64,000 nt of DNA from Datisca glomerata (taxonomy: Eukaryota; Streptophyta; Magnoliopsida; Cucurbitales; Datiscaceae), in assembly GCA_003255025.1 (NCBI GenBank), contig QANY01007347.1, positions 434,001-498,000 on the forward strand, read 5' to 3'. This document shows positions 12,739 through 23,839 of the stretch, piece by piece. The translations under genes were made by a program, and so were the position numbers. How positions within the stretch are numbered: position 1 is the first letter of the stretch; each line of letters opens with the position of its first letter. The notes under the pieces were generated by a model, which worked only from the letters and a program-made list of their open reading frames with translations, did not search any database and was not told the origin of the DNA.

Positions 12739-13981
12739 GTGAATTATTAGAGAAGGGATATGTGCGTGAAAGTATGAGTCCTTGTGCGGTTCCAGTGTTG
12801 CTAGTTCCAAAGAAAGATGGTACATGGAGGATGTGCGTAAATTTCTAAGCCATTAACAACATAACAGTAAAGTATCGTCATCATATTCTTAGACTAGATG
12901 ATATGCTGGATGAATTGCATGGTTCTTATATTTTTACAAAGATTGATCTTAAGAATGAATATCACCAAATTAGAATGAAAGAAGGTGATGAATGGAAATC
13001 TGCCTTTAAAACTAAACACGATTTGTACGAGTGGTTAGTGATGCCTTTTGGTTTAACTAATGCTCCGAGCACATTTATGTGTTTGATAAACCATGTTTTA
13101 CATGAATTTATTGGTAGATTTGTAGTTTTATATTTTGATGATATCCTAATTTATAGCAAAAACATGGAAGAACATGTAGAGCATTTGAAATATGTTTTAG
13201 ATGTGTTAAGGAAAGAAAAGTCATTTGCTAACCTCAAGAAGTGCACCTTTTGCAAGGATAAGCTTGTGTTTCTTGGCTTTGTTGTTATTTCTAAAGGAAT
13301 TGAGGTGGACGAGGAAAAGGTAAAGGCAATACAAGAGTGGTCGATGCCAACAACAATCAGCCAAGTGAGGAGTTTTTACGATTTAGCTAGCTTCTATAGA
13401 CGGTTTGTACGTGATTTTAGTAGCTTGGCCGCCCCTCTTACTGAAGTCATCAAGAAAAATGTTCCATTTAAGTGGGAAAAGGAACAAGAAAAAACATTCA
13501 ATTTTATCAAAGAAAAGTTAACTATGCACCATTGCTTATTTTACCTAACTTTGCTAAAACATTTGAAATTGAGTGTGATGCCTCAGGAATAGGTATTGAA
13601 GCTGTTTTGATGCAAAAAGGTTGTCCCGTGGCTTCTTTTAGTGAAAAGTTGAGTGGGTCAACTCTAAATTATCCAACTTATGATAAGGAGATGTACGCTT
13701 TGGTGAGGGCATTGGAAAATTGGCAGCATTATCTATGGTCAAAGGAGTTTGTGATTCACACGGATCATGAATCCTTGAAATATTTGAAAGGACAACAAAA
13801 GTTGAACAAACGACATGCCAAGTGGGTAGAATTCATTGAAACATTTTCTTATGTGATCAAATATAGGCGAGGTAAGGAAAATGTGATTGCTGACGCATTG
13901 TCCCGAAGTGACGAACACCAGTCTAAGACCTCTACCTCCATGGAAAAAGCCTCCAATCGTACTGGAAGCCTGGGGTGGTAG
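12720..13981 (+). pseudogene. Ty3/gypsy reverse transcriptase and RNase H
   Basis: RT motifs appear in order: [17 protein letters not shown] (then a TAA at 12846), [28 protein letters not shown], the catalytic YFDDILIYS, and [14 protein letters not shown] connection domain follows, and after a frameshift near 13500 comes RNase H with [30 protein letters not shown] and [12 protein letters not shown]. At least one stop and two frameshifts are present. The element breaks off soon after RNase H; no integrase or chromodomain was found downstream. Confidence 0.88.
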
Positions 13982-14090
13982 GGCACTATTGCATGATACA
14001 TGTAAGAACTTCCATCATAAGAACAAAAAGGTAGGGAGAAAGTGGATCTCCTTGCCTAAGACCTATACCTCCATGGAAAAAGCCCTGCAA
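13922..14090 (+). repeat. Direct repeat just beyond RNase H
   Basis: A block of about 28 bases (AAGACCTCTACCTCCATGG, then AAAAAGCC) at about 13925 recurs with few changes at about 14058, a spacing of roughly 134 bases. It lies in the linker where the gypsy element loses its integrase. Confidence 0.55.
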
Positions 14091-14157
14091 GCTACCATTG
14101 ATGTTGATAGAATAAGTTAGAGTGGTAACACACTCCATAACTCAGTCAACAAAATCT

Positions 14158-14775
14158 TTATGGCATGCCCACACTCAGGTGAACTTGCCCAGGGAAGTGC
14201 CAATCAATACTGTCATAAGCCTTCTGAAGGTCTACCTTGAGAGCACATCTAGGAGAGAAAGAGTTCTTGTGATATCCCCTTAGAAGCTTTTGAGATAAAA
14301 GGATATTATCAGATATGGTCCTCCCAGGTACAAAAGATGTTTGATTGAGGCTAATAAGCTTAGGAACGGGAAGAGATCCTAGATAAAGACTGACCAAATC
14401 TTCCCAAAGCTTCTTTCTAACACTTGCATTATTGGCAGCATAAACAAAGGTGCACAGAAAGATATCTGAAGAATTCTTCTTAATCACCTTACAATGCATC
14501 AACTGTTCAGTAGTAAACAACACAAATAAATCAAACACAGAAGCATCAAAAGCCACCCAAATCCTGCCTAAGTGATAATTAGAGTAATTGTTCTTTGTAC
14601 CCAATTGGGAAATACACTATAACGATTCTGGAAAAATATTTCTCCTTCACCCGAGTTTCCAACAAACCACATAATGTGAGGTTATACTTAGCTATATAAT
14701 CTTCCGCACTTCAGAATGTTTAAGGGATTGATTAAACCCCCTAACATTCCATGCTACAAGATTTGCTGTCATGTA
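14158..14775 (-). pseudogene. LINE ORF2: endonuclease start fused to RT start
   Basis: From the ATG near 14772 the frame reads NLVAWNVRGFNQSLKHSEVR, the first motif of the APE-type endonuclease, and then LLETRV after a frameshift. Further on are IWVAFDASVFDL and VYAANNASVRKKLWEDL, still endonuclease. It then passes directly to NQTSFVPGRTISDNILLSQ and ALKVDLQKAYDSIDW, which is the start of RT. The end of the endonuclease and the long linker before RT have been deleted. The sequence ends soon after the first RT aspartate motif. Confidence 0.82.
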
Positions 14776-14955
14776 AAAAGTTTGTGAGTAGGTGAATGGC
14801 GCACTTGAACACTACTCTTAGCCTTTAACTTAGCTACAGCTTGCCTCATTCTTTGCTTCTACCTGGCACTTAGAGTTGTGCTAGAAGAAGAATAACATTT
14901 TGGTTCCTTAGTCATTGCATCAAGCTCTGGACAAAGATCTTTCAACAAGTTTGCA

Positions 14956-16140
14956 TCATAGCCTTCTACCTCTGAGCATCATCATCCAGATTATCATGTA
15001 AAACATCTCTGAAACCTTCACCCATTCTTGTCTTGGAGGTTTATTGACCACTGGCTTAACTGCCTTGGCTTGAGCCTTTGCTTTGTAATCATGCCCAAAT
15101 ACCTTGCAATCTTTACAAATTTTTGGGACTCCCATATATTCAACTTCTATCTTTGTTTCTTCTATCCCAACTTCCCCTAAATCAATATCAATAATCTTAG
15201 GAAGCTTAGAGGTAACATCAATTTCAATAAAAACCTTAGCAAAAGACAATTTTACCCCACTAGCAGTAATAAAGTTTGCATAAAGAGGAGTTCCTAAGAT
15301 ATAGCTTATGCTAAAAATTCCTTTCTGTGTCCACAAGACAGGAGGGATATTCCACATCTTCACCCACACTGGAATTTTAGACATCTCTTCTTTAGTGAGT
15401 TTCATACTCGGGATCCATTCCTTGAGGATAATGGGTCTCCCTAGTAGAAACAAAGGTCCACCTTTCATAATGGCTTCTCTATCTTCCTATGAATGGAACT
15501 TAAAGAAGAAAAGGCCCTCATCATTTTCAGCTACCTCCTTCAATCCTTTGCCTCCCCATAACATGAATGCAGCTTGTTTAACAAAATTAAAGGCGGGTTT
15601 CTTTGCTAAGAAGTGACCAACTAAAGTATTGTCCCACAATTTAACACCTTCTTGAATAATTTCACTCATAATCTTATATTTTCCACTAGCAATATCTAGG
15701 GAAGGGTCTATAATGGAGTCCTGCACATTAAAACGAGCGTTGATTTGTCTAACTCTATAAACCCATTTGTTTTTAAAGTCATTAGTCTTCTGTTCATATT
15801 TTCTTTCCTGCAAATTAAAAGCTTCAACGTCTTTTCTACCAGAAAGTAAGCTCCGGTAAAGGAAATTCTCCATAATAACCTCCTCAGATGATTCAACATT
15901 CTTTGAAGTCGAAGGCAGGGAAGGGAATTCCTCCTCCTTCTGGATATTCCCCTTAAAAAAGCTAGGGTTAGCCTTGCTGGAGGAGTCTTCAATGCTTGCA
16001 CAAGAATGGCCTGACATGCTTTTATGGTTGTCTTCGTCATCCTCTAAACTAGGAAAGTCTACATTTACGTCATTATGTTTGCCACCATTCACCTTTCGAG
16101 GACGTCCTGGCCCTCTACGTGGAGGATCCACCCTCAACAA
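14956..16140 (-). pseudogene. LINE ORF1: AT-hook, DUF4283-type domain, zinc knuckle
   Basis: The N-terminus holds an AT-hook-like block, RRGPGRPRK, followed by an acidic stretch. The middle has the DUF4283-like sequence LVGHFLAKKPAFNFVKQA, MLWGGKG, GLFFFKF, GRPIILKEW and IPVWVKMWNIP, found in plant LINE ORF1 proteins. A partial zinc knuckle, CKDCKVFGHD, lacks its last Cys. A single in-frame TAG at 15487-15489 interrupts an otherwise continuous frame. The frame upstream is open past 16140 without an ATG, and the apparent start at 16140 is TTG, so the true start is unclear. Confidence 0.8.
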
Positions 16141-16159
16141 ATCACTCCTTACATCGTCA

Positions 16160-16600
16160 CATTGTTCAACAAGATCACCATGAAAAATGCAGGTTTTGAG
16201 GTAAACCCTAGGAGTTTAGAGAGAGAAGCTCTAGGGTTAGATATGTCTTCCACGTTTAATTAGACCTTACATAACTTTAATTAGACCAAAATGATTTGTC
16301 TTCCATGTTTTACGTTTATTAGAAACAGAGAGGTCTTTAAAAGTTATTTTTTGGAAACTCTTTAAAAGTTAAAATAGAAAGAAAACTCGTCCTTTTTTCT
16401 CTAGCTGAAGTATATTAATTTGTTATCCATTTGTAAGTTTATCAAGTAATTAGCTATTGATCAAAGTTAATCACCCAATTCTTTGTTAATTATCCAAGAA
16501 ATCTAGTAGAACGACCCAATAATCATAGATTCCACTTAAATTCAGGTTCGTTATAGGTGGGTGACTATGGATTTCTAAATATTGAAACAAAAAGTAGTTG
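16160..16600. other. Intergenic, nothing recognised
   Basis: AT-rich DNA with a short duplicated CTTTAAAAGTTA motif near 16335-16370. No coding or structural feature could be supported. Confidence 0.4.
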
Positions 16601-16613
16601 ACGGAGTTAAACG

Positions 16614-16883
16614 GATAAGAAGATGAACTTGGATAGTGACTAAAGAGAAGAGCGCGATCCCGATATTACAGTGAGCAGTCGTAACAAACCCTTTTGATTC
16701 ACTTCCCAGCTTTAGACCAGTTGCCCAGCAAGTAACTCCAATGGCATAACCAGATATTTGACTGAAGACATGAAGATAATACCACTCCGGATCTGTAACA
16801 GTAAACCTTTTGAGGTATCTTGCAATGATTACTCTAATTGGAAACAAAATGCCATAACTCACCACATTTCATATCTTGTGAAT
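16614..16883 (-). pseudogene. Cytochrome b561/DOMON-type membrane protein exon remnant
   Basis: The translation matches the b561 core of plant DOMON-cytochrome b561 proteins: [49 protein letters not shown] and [19 protein letters not shown]. Two haem-ligand-type histidines (YYLH and AHCNIG) are retained. The preceding His motif survives only as IHKI, followed by an in-frame TGA at 16869-16871. An AG just upstream looks like a degenerate acceptor. Neither the N-terminal DOMON part nor the C-terminal helix is present nearby, so this is an orphan exon and not a gene. Confidence 0.8.
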
Positions 16884-16889
16884 CTAACA

Positions 16890-17260
16890 CATTACCAAAC
16901 AAAGTAACATATTAGAAATTCACTTAGACCTTTTCTGCAGAGTTCCTAATATTCCATCATTTTGGCCTAATAACAACTGTAAGGAATAAAATGGCTAATT
17001 ATGAAGTTCAAGTGTATGATTTGTAAAAACTAAAACGTGCATGGGTGTTTATTGCATTTTAACCTTCCAAAATAACTTTAGAAAGCTATACTCATTTTAT
17101 AAAATTAAGAAACATATATCTCTCACAAAATCTCATATTCTCAATAATTTCTTTGTTTTGTTTCATTCGTTATTAAAACAAACAAAATTGACATTTAATA
17201 TTTTCTTAAAAAAAACTCGTATTTGTTATTCTTCTTCATTTTTTCTTCTTTCATCTCTTG
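16890..17260. other. Intergenic, nothing recognised
   Basis: AT-rich sequence with no recognisable protein or RNA feature. The open frame at 17041-17358 is low-complexity Phe/Leu/Ser and not convincing. Confidence 0.4.
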
Positions 17261-17261
17261 G

Positions 17262-17480
17262 TCACCCACTCTTCTTCATCTCAAGGAGACCTACTCGAGT
17301 GAAAAAATCCGGTGACACATTTTTCTTATTCTTGTTCAGCGAGATACTGCTCAAGTAGAAAATTTGATGACTCATTCTTCTTATTCTTCAGTGAGATGCT
17401 GCTGAAGTGAAAAAACTGGTGCCTTACTCTTATCTTCTTCTTCTTCAATGAGACATTACTTGGATACCCATTCTTATTTT
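17262..17480 (+). repeat. Degenerate tandem repeat, unit about 57 bases
   Basis: About four copies of a CTTCTTCATT / GAGATACTGCTCAAGTAGAAAA-like unit follow each other, beginning near 17262, 17320, 17377 and 17432. Each copy joins a TTCTT-rich half to an AGTGAGA-CT-CT-AAGTG-AAAA half. Divergence is high and the last copy is partial. No coding role is evident. Confidence 0.55.
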
Positions 17481-17484
17481 TTTC

Positions 17485-17890
17485 CACGCAAAAAATGACT
17501 TTTAGTACCATTCTTTTTCTTCTTCTTTCATCATGTTTCCTTGTTACCTTAAAATCAAATTTTTTAGTACACGAGGTGGGGGAAATTGTCTACGATTATT
17601 TCACTGACTCTTGAAAACATTTCTTTGCTTTACAGAACTTAATTTTCTAATTAACAATTTCAAAATTTTGGGTGTTTTAGCTGGGAGTTATTGCTAGAAA
17701 GCAGTTGTTACTCATGTATTTATGAGCTTTGGAAATTTAGATGCGTTTGGGATTAGACTGCTCACATTTTGATGATTATCTTCTCTTTTGCACTATTATG
17801 GTTGCATTAGTTTTAGATTCTTTACAATTATTTTGAGTAGTAATGGCCACAAATGCTTATGATATTGAGATTTTATTGATGGTTGTTTGT
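17485..17890. other. Intergenic, nothing recognised
   Basis: No gene or element signature was seen. Confidence 0.4.
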
Positions 17891-17899
17891 TTTACTATG

Positions 17900-18130
17900 G
17901 ACAACCTAAGTGAAATTGGCTACTAACAAACCAGCTAGAATTCACTTGAATAGTTTAAGTAATTTTTATTACTACTTGAACCCTAATTAGTTATTTGATT
18001 CTGAAAATTTAACAGAATTCAGTACTTGAAAGGTTCAAGTAATTACTTATGACTACTGGAACCCTTCAAATAGTTATTTGATTAGGTCAGTAGACTAATC
18101 TAATTTTGAATTGACTACTTGAAGGGTTCT
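17900..18130 (-). repeat. Hairpin-repeat array, left half (inverted relative to right half)
   Basis: Two or more units carry the self-complementary core ACTACTTGA ... TCAAGTAGT, followed by a second TACTTGAACC-TTCAAGTA core and a GAATTCTG spacer. Read as reverse complement, the order of parts matches the array at 19480-19990, so this half is inverted relative to it. Divergence between units is substantial. Confidence 0.6.
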
Positions 18131-18281
18131 AGAGATTGAATGAAAAATTTCATTCTAATTTTCTAAAAGTTGTAATCTATTCCATAAAAAATGGAGGTTT
18201 TAAAATTGATTGCCCTTATTGAAAGTTAAAAGATGATGCCATAGCTCACTACAATTAAGTCTTAGATAATTTAGCACCAAT
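18131..18281 (-). pseudogene. Sirevirus-like copia gag N-terminus
   Basis: On the minus strand an ATG near 18240 opens MASSFNF, a TAA, then GQSILKPPFF and KIRMKFFIQS. This matches the start of Ty1/copia gag proteins (typically PP-F-G-Y-W-R/K-M-x-F). The sequence breaks where the hairpin repeat begins at about 18130, so only about 35 residues of gag remain. Confidence 0.65.
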
Positions 18282-18294
18282 CTCTGATACTAAT
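18281..18294 (-). other. Primer-binding site of the Sirevirus-like LTR
   Basis: Immediately after the LTR the minus strand reads ATTAGTATCAGAG, close to the tRNA-Met primer-binding site TGGTATCAGAGC. This fixes the direction of the LTR. Confidence 0.65.
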
Positions 18295-19389
18295 TGTAGG
18301 ATCAATATGGCACCCCTTTTATTAAGAGAAAACGTTCAAAAAGAAATATTTGATATAGAATAAAAATAAAATTGCTTGAAATATAAAATGAATAAGAAAT
18401 TATATCAATCAAGCATTATTTAATAAATGAACAATTAAATAAAATTATGATGATGTAGAATATTAAAGTGCATAAATTAAACGTGTGATAAATTAAGTAC
18501 GGAAAGTAAATAGCACGAGTAGGGAAGAGAGATTTGACACAATATTCTTACGTGATTCGGAAAAATCTACCCCTACGTCCACGCTCCAAGGATCTTTCCT
18601 TGAAGATTTTTTCCCAAACGATCTTATCAACGGTGAAGACCAAACCTTTACAAACCTTATTGGCTTATGGTGTCAATCATACATTGAGAATAGAGCTCGA
18701 TCGAGGTCTTAGAATTTCTTACAAAATTTCTCTCTCAAAGACTAGATCTCTCAATTTTTCACTCACAATTTATACTACCTTCTCTCTAGAAAATATCTTA
18801 AATATTCACTTAAAATACAAGCCTTCCAAAGAATAAAACACTACGAAACTTCATTGGAGAGGAGAGGAGAGGTGTAGAGGTGTGTTGGAATGAGAAATGG
18901 CGTGTGGTTTATATAGTGATGGAAAATCACTATTGAAACCAATCGTACTGTTTGGAGAACCGGACGGACCAGTTGTCAATCAAGGAAGATTTGTTATTGA
19001 TAAACCGGTCACACTGGTTTCTCCACTAGTCTGACAGGTTTGAGCAATTAGGCAAGTAATTACTAAAAATGCAATATCGAATGCACGTGTCAAGAAATCA
19101 GTTAGATCGGTCCCAAATCAGTGCATTAATTTTCCACCAGTGTGATAAAATTTCCCTCTAAAGTGATCGGTTTGGACGCTGAATTAAGGGTGAACTGGTT
19201 CACGAGCGATTCAGTCCAATTTTGAGTTCCTTGAAGCATTCTGAGTTCAGCCAACTTTGATTCAAGTCATTTGGAGTTCATTTGATATGCTCTGTACTCT
19301 TTGTAATGTACCGTTTGTAACTCACCATGTACGATTTTGTTTGCCCTTTATTGTTTTTGCATAACACTTAAGATTAAGTGTTTTCAACA
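18295..19389 (-). repeat. Sirevirus-like copia 5' LTR, 1095 bases
   Basis: On the minus strand the block begins TGTTGAAAACAC and ends GATCCTACA, followed by a PBS and a gag start. It shares several blocks with the LTR at 33843-34907, including AAAGGTTTGGTCTTCACC, the CCGGT-rich section and the GATC-CA end. Those similarities assign both to one family. The middle carries repeated ACCGG/CCGGT motifs at about 18940-19220. Confidence 0.75.
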
Positions 19390-19479
19390 TGATTTTCACT
19401 TTATCTATGACCTACATACTTAATTAAAAAAATTTCATGAATTATTTGCCATCATCATAATTGTCACCTTGACTAGAGT

Positions 19480-19990
19480 TAACACTAGCAAAATTAAATA
19501 ACTACTTAAGGGGTTCTAGTAGTCATAGAAAATTACTTAAAACCTACAAGTAGTACTTAATTCTCACTTTGGTTTGTTAACTGGCATAATCGAATAACTA
19601 CTTGAGTGGTTTAATAGTTATAAATAACTACTTGAGCTCTTCATGTAATCAAGTCTGAATATGATTTGTTAACTAACATAATCAAATAACTACTTGAGGT
19701 TCAAGTAGTCATAAATAATTAATTGAATCCTTTAAATAGTTCATTCTGATTCTGATTTGATCATTTGCGTAATTAAATAATAAATTGACGGGTTTAAGTA
19801 GTCATAAACAACTATTTGAACCCTTCATGTAGTGAATTTTTACTTTGATTTGTTAACTGGTATAATTAAATAACTAATTAAGGTATTCAAGTAGTCATTA
19901 CCAATTACTTGAACCATTCAAATAGTCATTATCACTTTTGTTTGTTTAGTGGAAGAATCATATTACTACTTGAGAGGTGCTAAATAGATA
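19480..19990 (+). repeat. Hairpin-repeat array, right half, unit about 90-94 bases
   Basis: About five units follow each other, marked by GATTTGTTAACT at about 19573, 19663, 19753, 19847 and 19938. Each unit has AAATAACTACTTGA, a short loop, and TCAAGTAGTCATAAATAA, so its single strand can fold into a stem of about nine pairs. A second, weaker stem follows in each unit. No coding capacity. Confidence 0.7.
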
Positions 19991-20769
19991 CACTATATAT
20001 ACAAAATACATATAATATCCAATCAAAAGACATAGATCAATTTCAAAAACATCTGAATAAGATAAAATAAGTTTATATTGCTAGTTGTGATTCATCATGA
20101 ATGTGAAAGAGGGATAAGTTGTTTGCATGTCTGTCTATTTTGTTCATGTATTCCACAAAGATTATAATTATTTGGTTGTATATTCTTACCTCACTACAAG
20201 AAATATGGCAATCTACAAGTGGTGTATATCCCCATGAAAAGTAATCAACAGAGATCATGCGGCGTCTGTGACAGCCCTTCATATTAAAAGTCCGCATTTT
20301 TCACAAGGCGCAACGCCTCCTGTGAAGACCCCTATGGTATCTCAATTTTTACAAGGTTTTATGATTCCTGTAGAACGTTGTTTAACAGGATTTTCGGACT
20401 CCTATTGAATGTATTCAACATGTGTTTTTAATACTTGTGAATTTACATTCACAGGTATTTTATATCCTATAAAGTGAGATACTATAAGGTTCACTATTAT
20501 AGTCAAGTATTTATATTAAACACTTTCAAAAGATAATTTTACGTAACATAAAGAACACCAATATAATAATTGACAACATTAATATTTAATCATTTCAATA
20601 AAATTTTACATTATTCATTGATCAACTTACAAATAAATCTAACTTTAAAATTAACTAACTTATTATTTAAGTATACAAGCAAACTTGTTCCAATAAATGA
20701 AAAATATAAAAAATGAAATTTTGAGTCTAAAAAATGAAAAATGAAGAACCTAAGTTGAATGGTAGTGTT

Positions 20770-21560
20770 TCACAACAGGGTAAGTAGTGCCTTCAGACCT
20801 TCCCAATGCCGAAAGAAAACACCATGAGCAGTTTTTAGTTGGTGAGTAAAGGAAACAAATAGATCCCCAAGCCCACTGCTCTCTTCAGTTCCCGGTAGAA
20901 TAAGTATAAAGACTTTAAGCTAGCATAAAAAGAAACACTTATTGCAACAAATCTAATTTTTATGTGTGTCTAATATGACTGAGATAATATAGCAGACCTG
21001 AACCGATATGCTTCTCATACCTAGCACAGATAACAAATGCATATAGAAGAAATCATTCACCAAATAGAATTATATAACACCATATTAAGAATTTGAAAGA
21101 GATGGTATTTGTTTTAGAGTATTCATCAAACTTGGGAAAAGACCAAATAATTGTTTAAACTCATTCATCAAACAACCATTAAAAATTAGCAGAAACTCCA
21201 AAAAATGAATTTTACTATTATATACCTCTAAGACAAGGAAACCAAAATTTAAAGAAGATATTTGTTTTAATTTGTTTCCGTTACTCTGTTTGCTAGTGGA
21301 TCAACTTTGAATTTGGATGAATAAAAATAAAACTTAGCAAATCCTAAACTAGAGAGTTTGAAATTTATGTGATTGAATATTCAACAGAGGAGTAAATTTA
21401 TGGGTTCACAATGCAATCAATTTTGACTCTAATTCAATGAGTTTTTCTTTTTCACTTTCCTTTACTACAGAAACCAGGTAAGCATGAGATATTAATAGGT
21501 AGGATAATCAACAAACCAGTTCTTTCATGCATAAGTTCTCAGAAATACTGAATTGAGATA
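20770..21560. other. Interior of CACTA element 1, nothing recognised
   Basis: No exon or repeat could be supported between the subterminal region and the captured exons. Confidence 0.4.
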
Positions 21561-21666
21561 GAAAGGAAGTCTAAATACCTATACTCATAAAGGCAAGTAG
21601 TTCTTTCATTTTCATAATTTCCCCAGTCATGCATATGAAGTTTGACCATTGCCGGTGACCACACAC

Positions 21667-23197
21667 CTGTGTCAATGCAAGATTACTACTGATAAACCAT
21701 TTAAACACCTGGAAGGTTAGAGAAAATAATAAACAAGAAACTGAAATTGAAACCACTGCACGCGGATAATAGATTGAAATCACAATAACCACAGTCTACA
21801 TGTAATAAAGTCAGAACTGAACCAGTTAAACTAGAATACCCTTTAGACTATAGCTCTGTAATCTGGACTATCGGGGTGGAGACTACGTAAGTTTATAATC
21901 CAAATATAAAAATGATTTGATATTTTCAGAATATCATGCTGGTAAAAATATAGTTAAAGATCTGTTCTTTAGTAGATTGAAGAATCCTAATGTAAAACTA
22001 TCAGTCAGAAGAAAGATAAACTAATAGTAGTGCCTAATAGAGCTATTTAACTAACATATTCTGGCTTGCTCGTTATGAAGACAGACCTCAAGAACACTTA
22101 ACCAGTTGTCTCTTAAGAAGATTTCCCGCTTTGTGTACTGATAAAACCAACTGACTTGCAGTGGATATGACAATGCTCCAAAAGAGAAGTGCTATTGCCA
22201 AAAATAAAGTCCACACTCCCTTCAATGTAAGTCCTTCAAATATTGTTTTCCATAGTGCAAGTACAGTGTATCCTGTATGAAGAGTTGAGAAATTTTTTTC
22301 ACACAACGAATTAATGCAGAAGCGTAAAGTAAATTCACATTTATTGCCAATTTAAGTATTGATATTAGCAATTGATAGATTAACTTCAATTTCTCAAAGC
22401 CGGACTCATTTTGTAGAAGAAATTTGACTTCATATAACGCTTAAAAAAACTAAAAGGCATAAATCTTCTATAACTCTTCACCGCAGGAAATTATAGACCA
22501 TGGCTAAGTTAATCATTCCTATCGGGTCTTATACGGAAATCATATTTCTGATGCAGATGTTATTTGACAATTCGAAAGATGATCTTAGAGCCCACTTTAA
22601 GAGGTAATTGAATGAGACAGTCACATACCTGCCACCCAAGGAACCTGCAATTATAAAATGCACATCGATAAGTCATTACTCTAATCGTTAGAGCTTTCCT
22701 GAACCCTGCAGAATAAAAATAAAAAGAAATTAATAAAGACAGGAGGACTAAGTGATCTAGTAACTTTTGGGGTTGTATTAATCATAAAAAAAAATATAAA
22801 CTAGATGAAAGGAAAATGATTATGAACTTAATAGCCAACAAATATTATCTATGAGTATAAAAATCAAAACTATAGTAACTTAGAAGAAACAAATGTAAAA
22901 GATGTCCTATGCAGGAAGAGAGATAGTACTAATAGCACAAATAATACTACCTGAGGTGATATTCTCAGTAATAAAATCCTCCCCTTCCACTATGGTACTC
23001 CCACACCCAAAATGGACAATTTTCTCTTTTCCAATCACACGAGAGGCCTATAGAAGAAAGCACAAATAAAAAAAATTCAACAGCCATACACCCAGAAGAG
23101 TAAACCTTATGCCGATTAAACCCACCTGGTGATGATCAATTTTGGTGGCAGTATTATTCCAGGCGAGAATGAAATTCTTAGTCTTGGGAATATACAT
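21667..23197 (-). pseudogene. Captured exons of an unidentified membrane-protein gene
   Basis: Putative minus-strand exons with GT-AG borders: 23197-23126 (MYIPKTKNFILAWNNT, ending KIDHHQ), 23047-22951 (ASRVIGKEKIVHFGCGS, ending TENITS), 22644-22629 (tiny), 22272-22103 ([15 protein letters not shown], then [19 protein letters not shown], then [10 protein letters not shown]) and 21708-21667 (VFKWFISSNLALTQ). The long exon has one clear hydrophobic helix. Phases do not all join cleanly, notably at the tiny exon, so exons may be missing or mis-set. I do not recognise the family. Because introns are kept, the capture was from genomic DNA. It lies wholly inside the CACTA element. Confidence 0.5.
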
Positions 23198-23839
23198 CGG
23201 CTGCTTGTAGATTCAAGGCGACACACGAATCACAGTTCGACCTGAATTACTGAACGAAACTGCGTCTACTACGTCCTGCAATGTCGGACAGTCCCCGATC
23301 CATCTTGAGCTACTACTTGATCACACATGCCTCCATTGAAGAACGCTCTCATCTCTTAATTTCTTTTCAGAAAGTGTGTTATAGATTGGGGTAAGGTTGT
23401 AGAGAGAAAACGCAGAGAAAGAAAAGGATTAAAGCGAATCAGAAATAAAGTAGCTTACTTTGGCTTTGATTTGCATTTGCTAGCGTAAGAGAGAAAGGTT
23501 AATTATTGTATGTGCCTATGGCGCACTCTCCGTTGATTACCATGAATAGATAGAATCCATTATTAACCAACCAAAAAATCACAAATCAGCAGGCCTTTTC
23601 CACCGATTATACTATCATCTCCCTAAAATGGACAATTAGGGATCTTAGCAAAGTCAAAATAAGTGAAGAGAAAAAAGAAACTAGCAATACTGCCAATGCT
23701 CAAATCAAAGGACACGAAAATAAAAATACCCATACTTAATCTGAACGGTTGGTCATTCTTCACATCCTGGATGATGAGGCTTCATGTCTCGACGGTGAAG
23801 TATCACACTGATTCTAACCTTCCTCAGATGACCACGAGG

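Larger units (their letters stand above)
14150..16160 (-). mobile_element. L1-type LINE, internally deleted and 3'-truncated
   Basis: Read on the minus strand this is an ORF1 (16140-14956), then a short spacer and an ORF2 start at about 14772. ORF2 keeps the beginning of the endonuclease and then jumps to the start of RT near 14350. It stops at about 14190 just after the first RT motif, so the RT core, zf-RVT and poly-A tail are missing. It lies directly next to the truncated gypsy element on the opposite strand. Confidence 0.8.
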
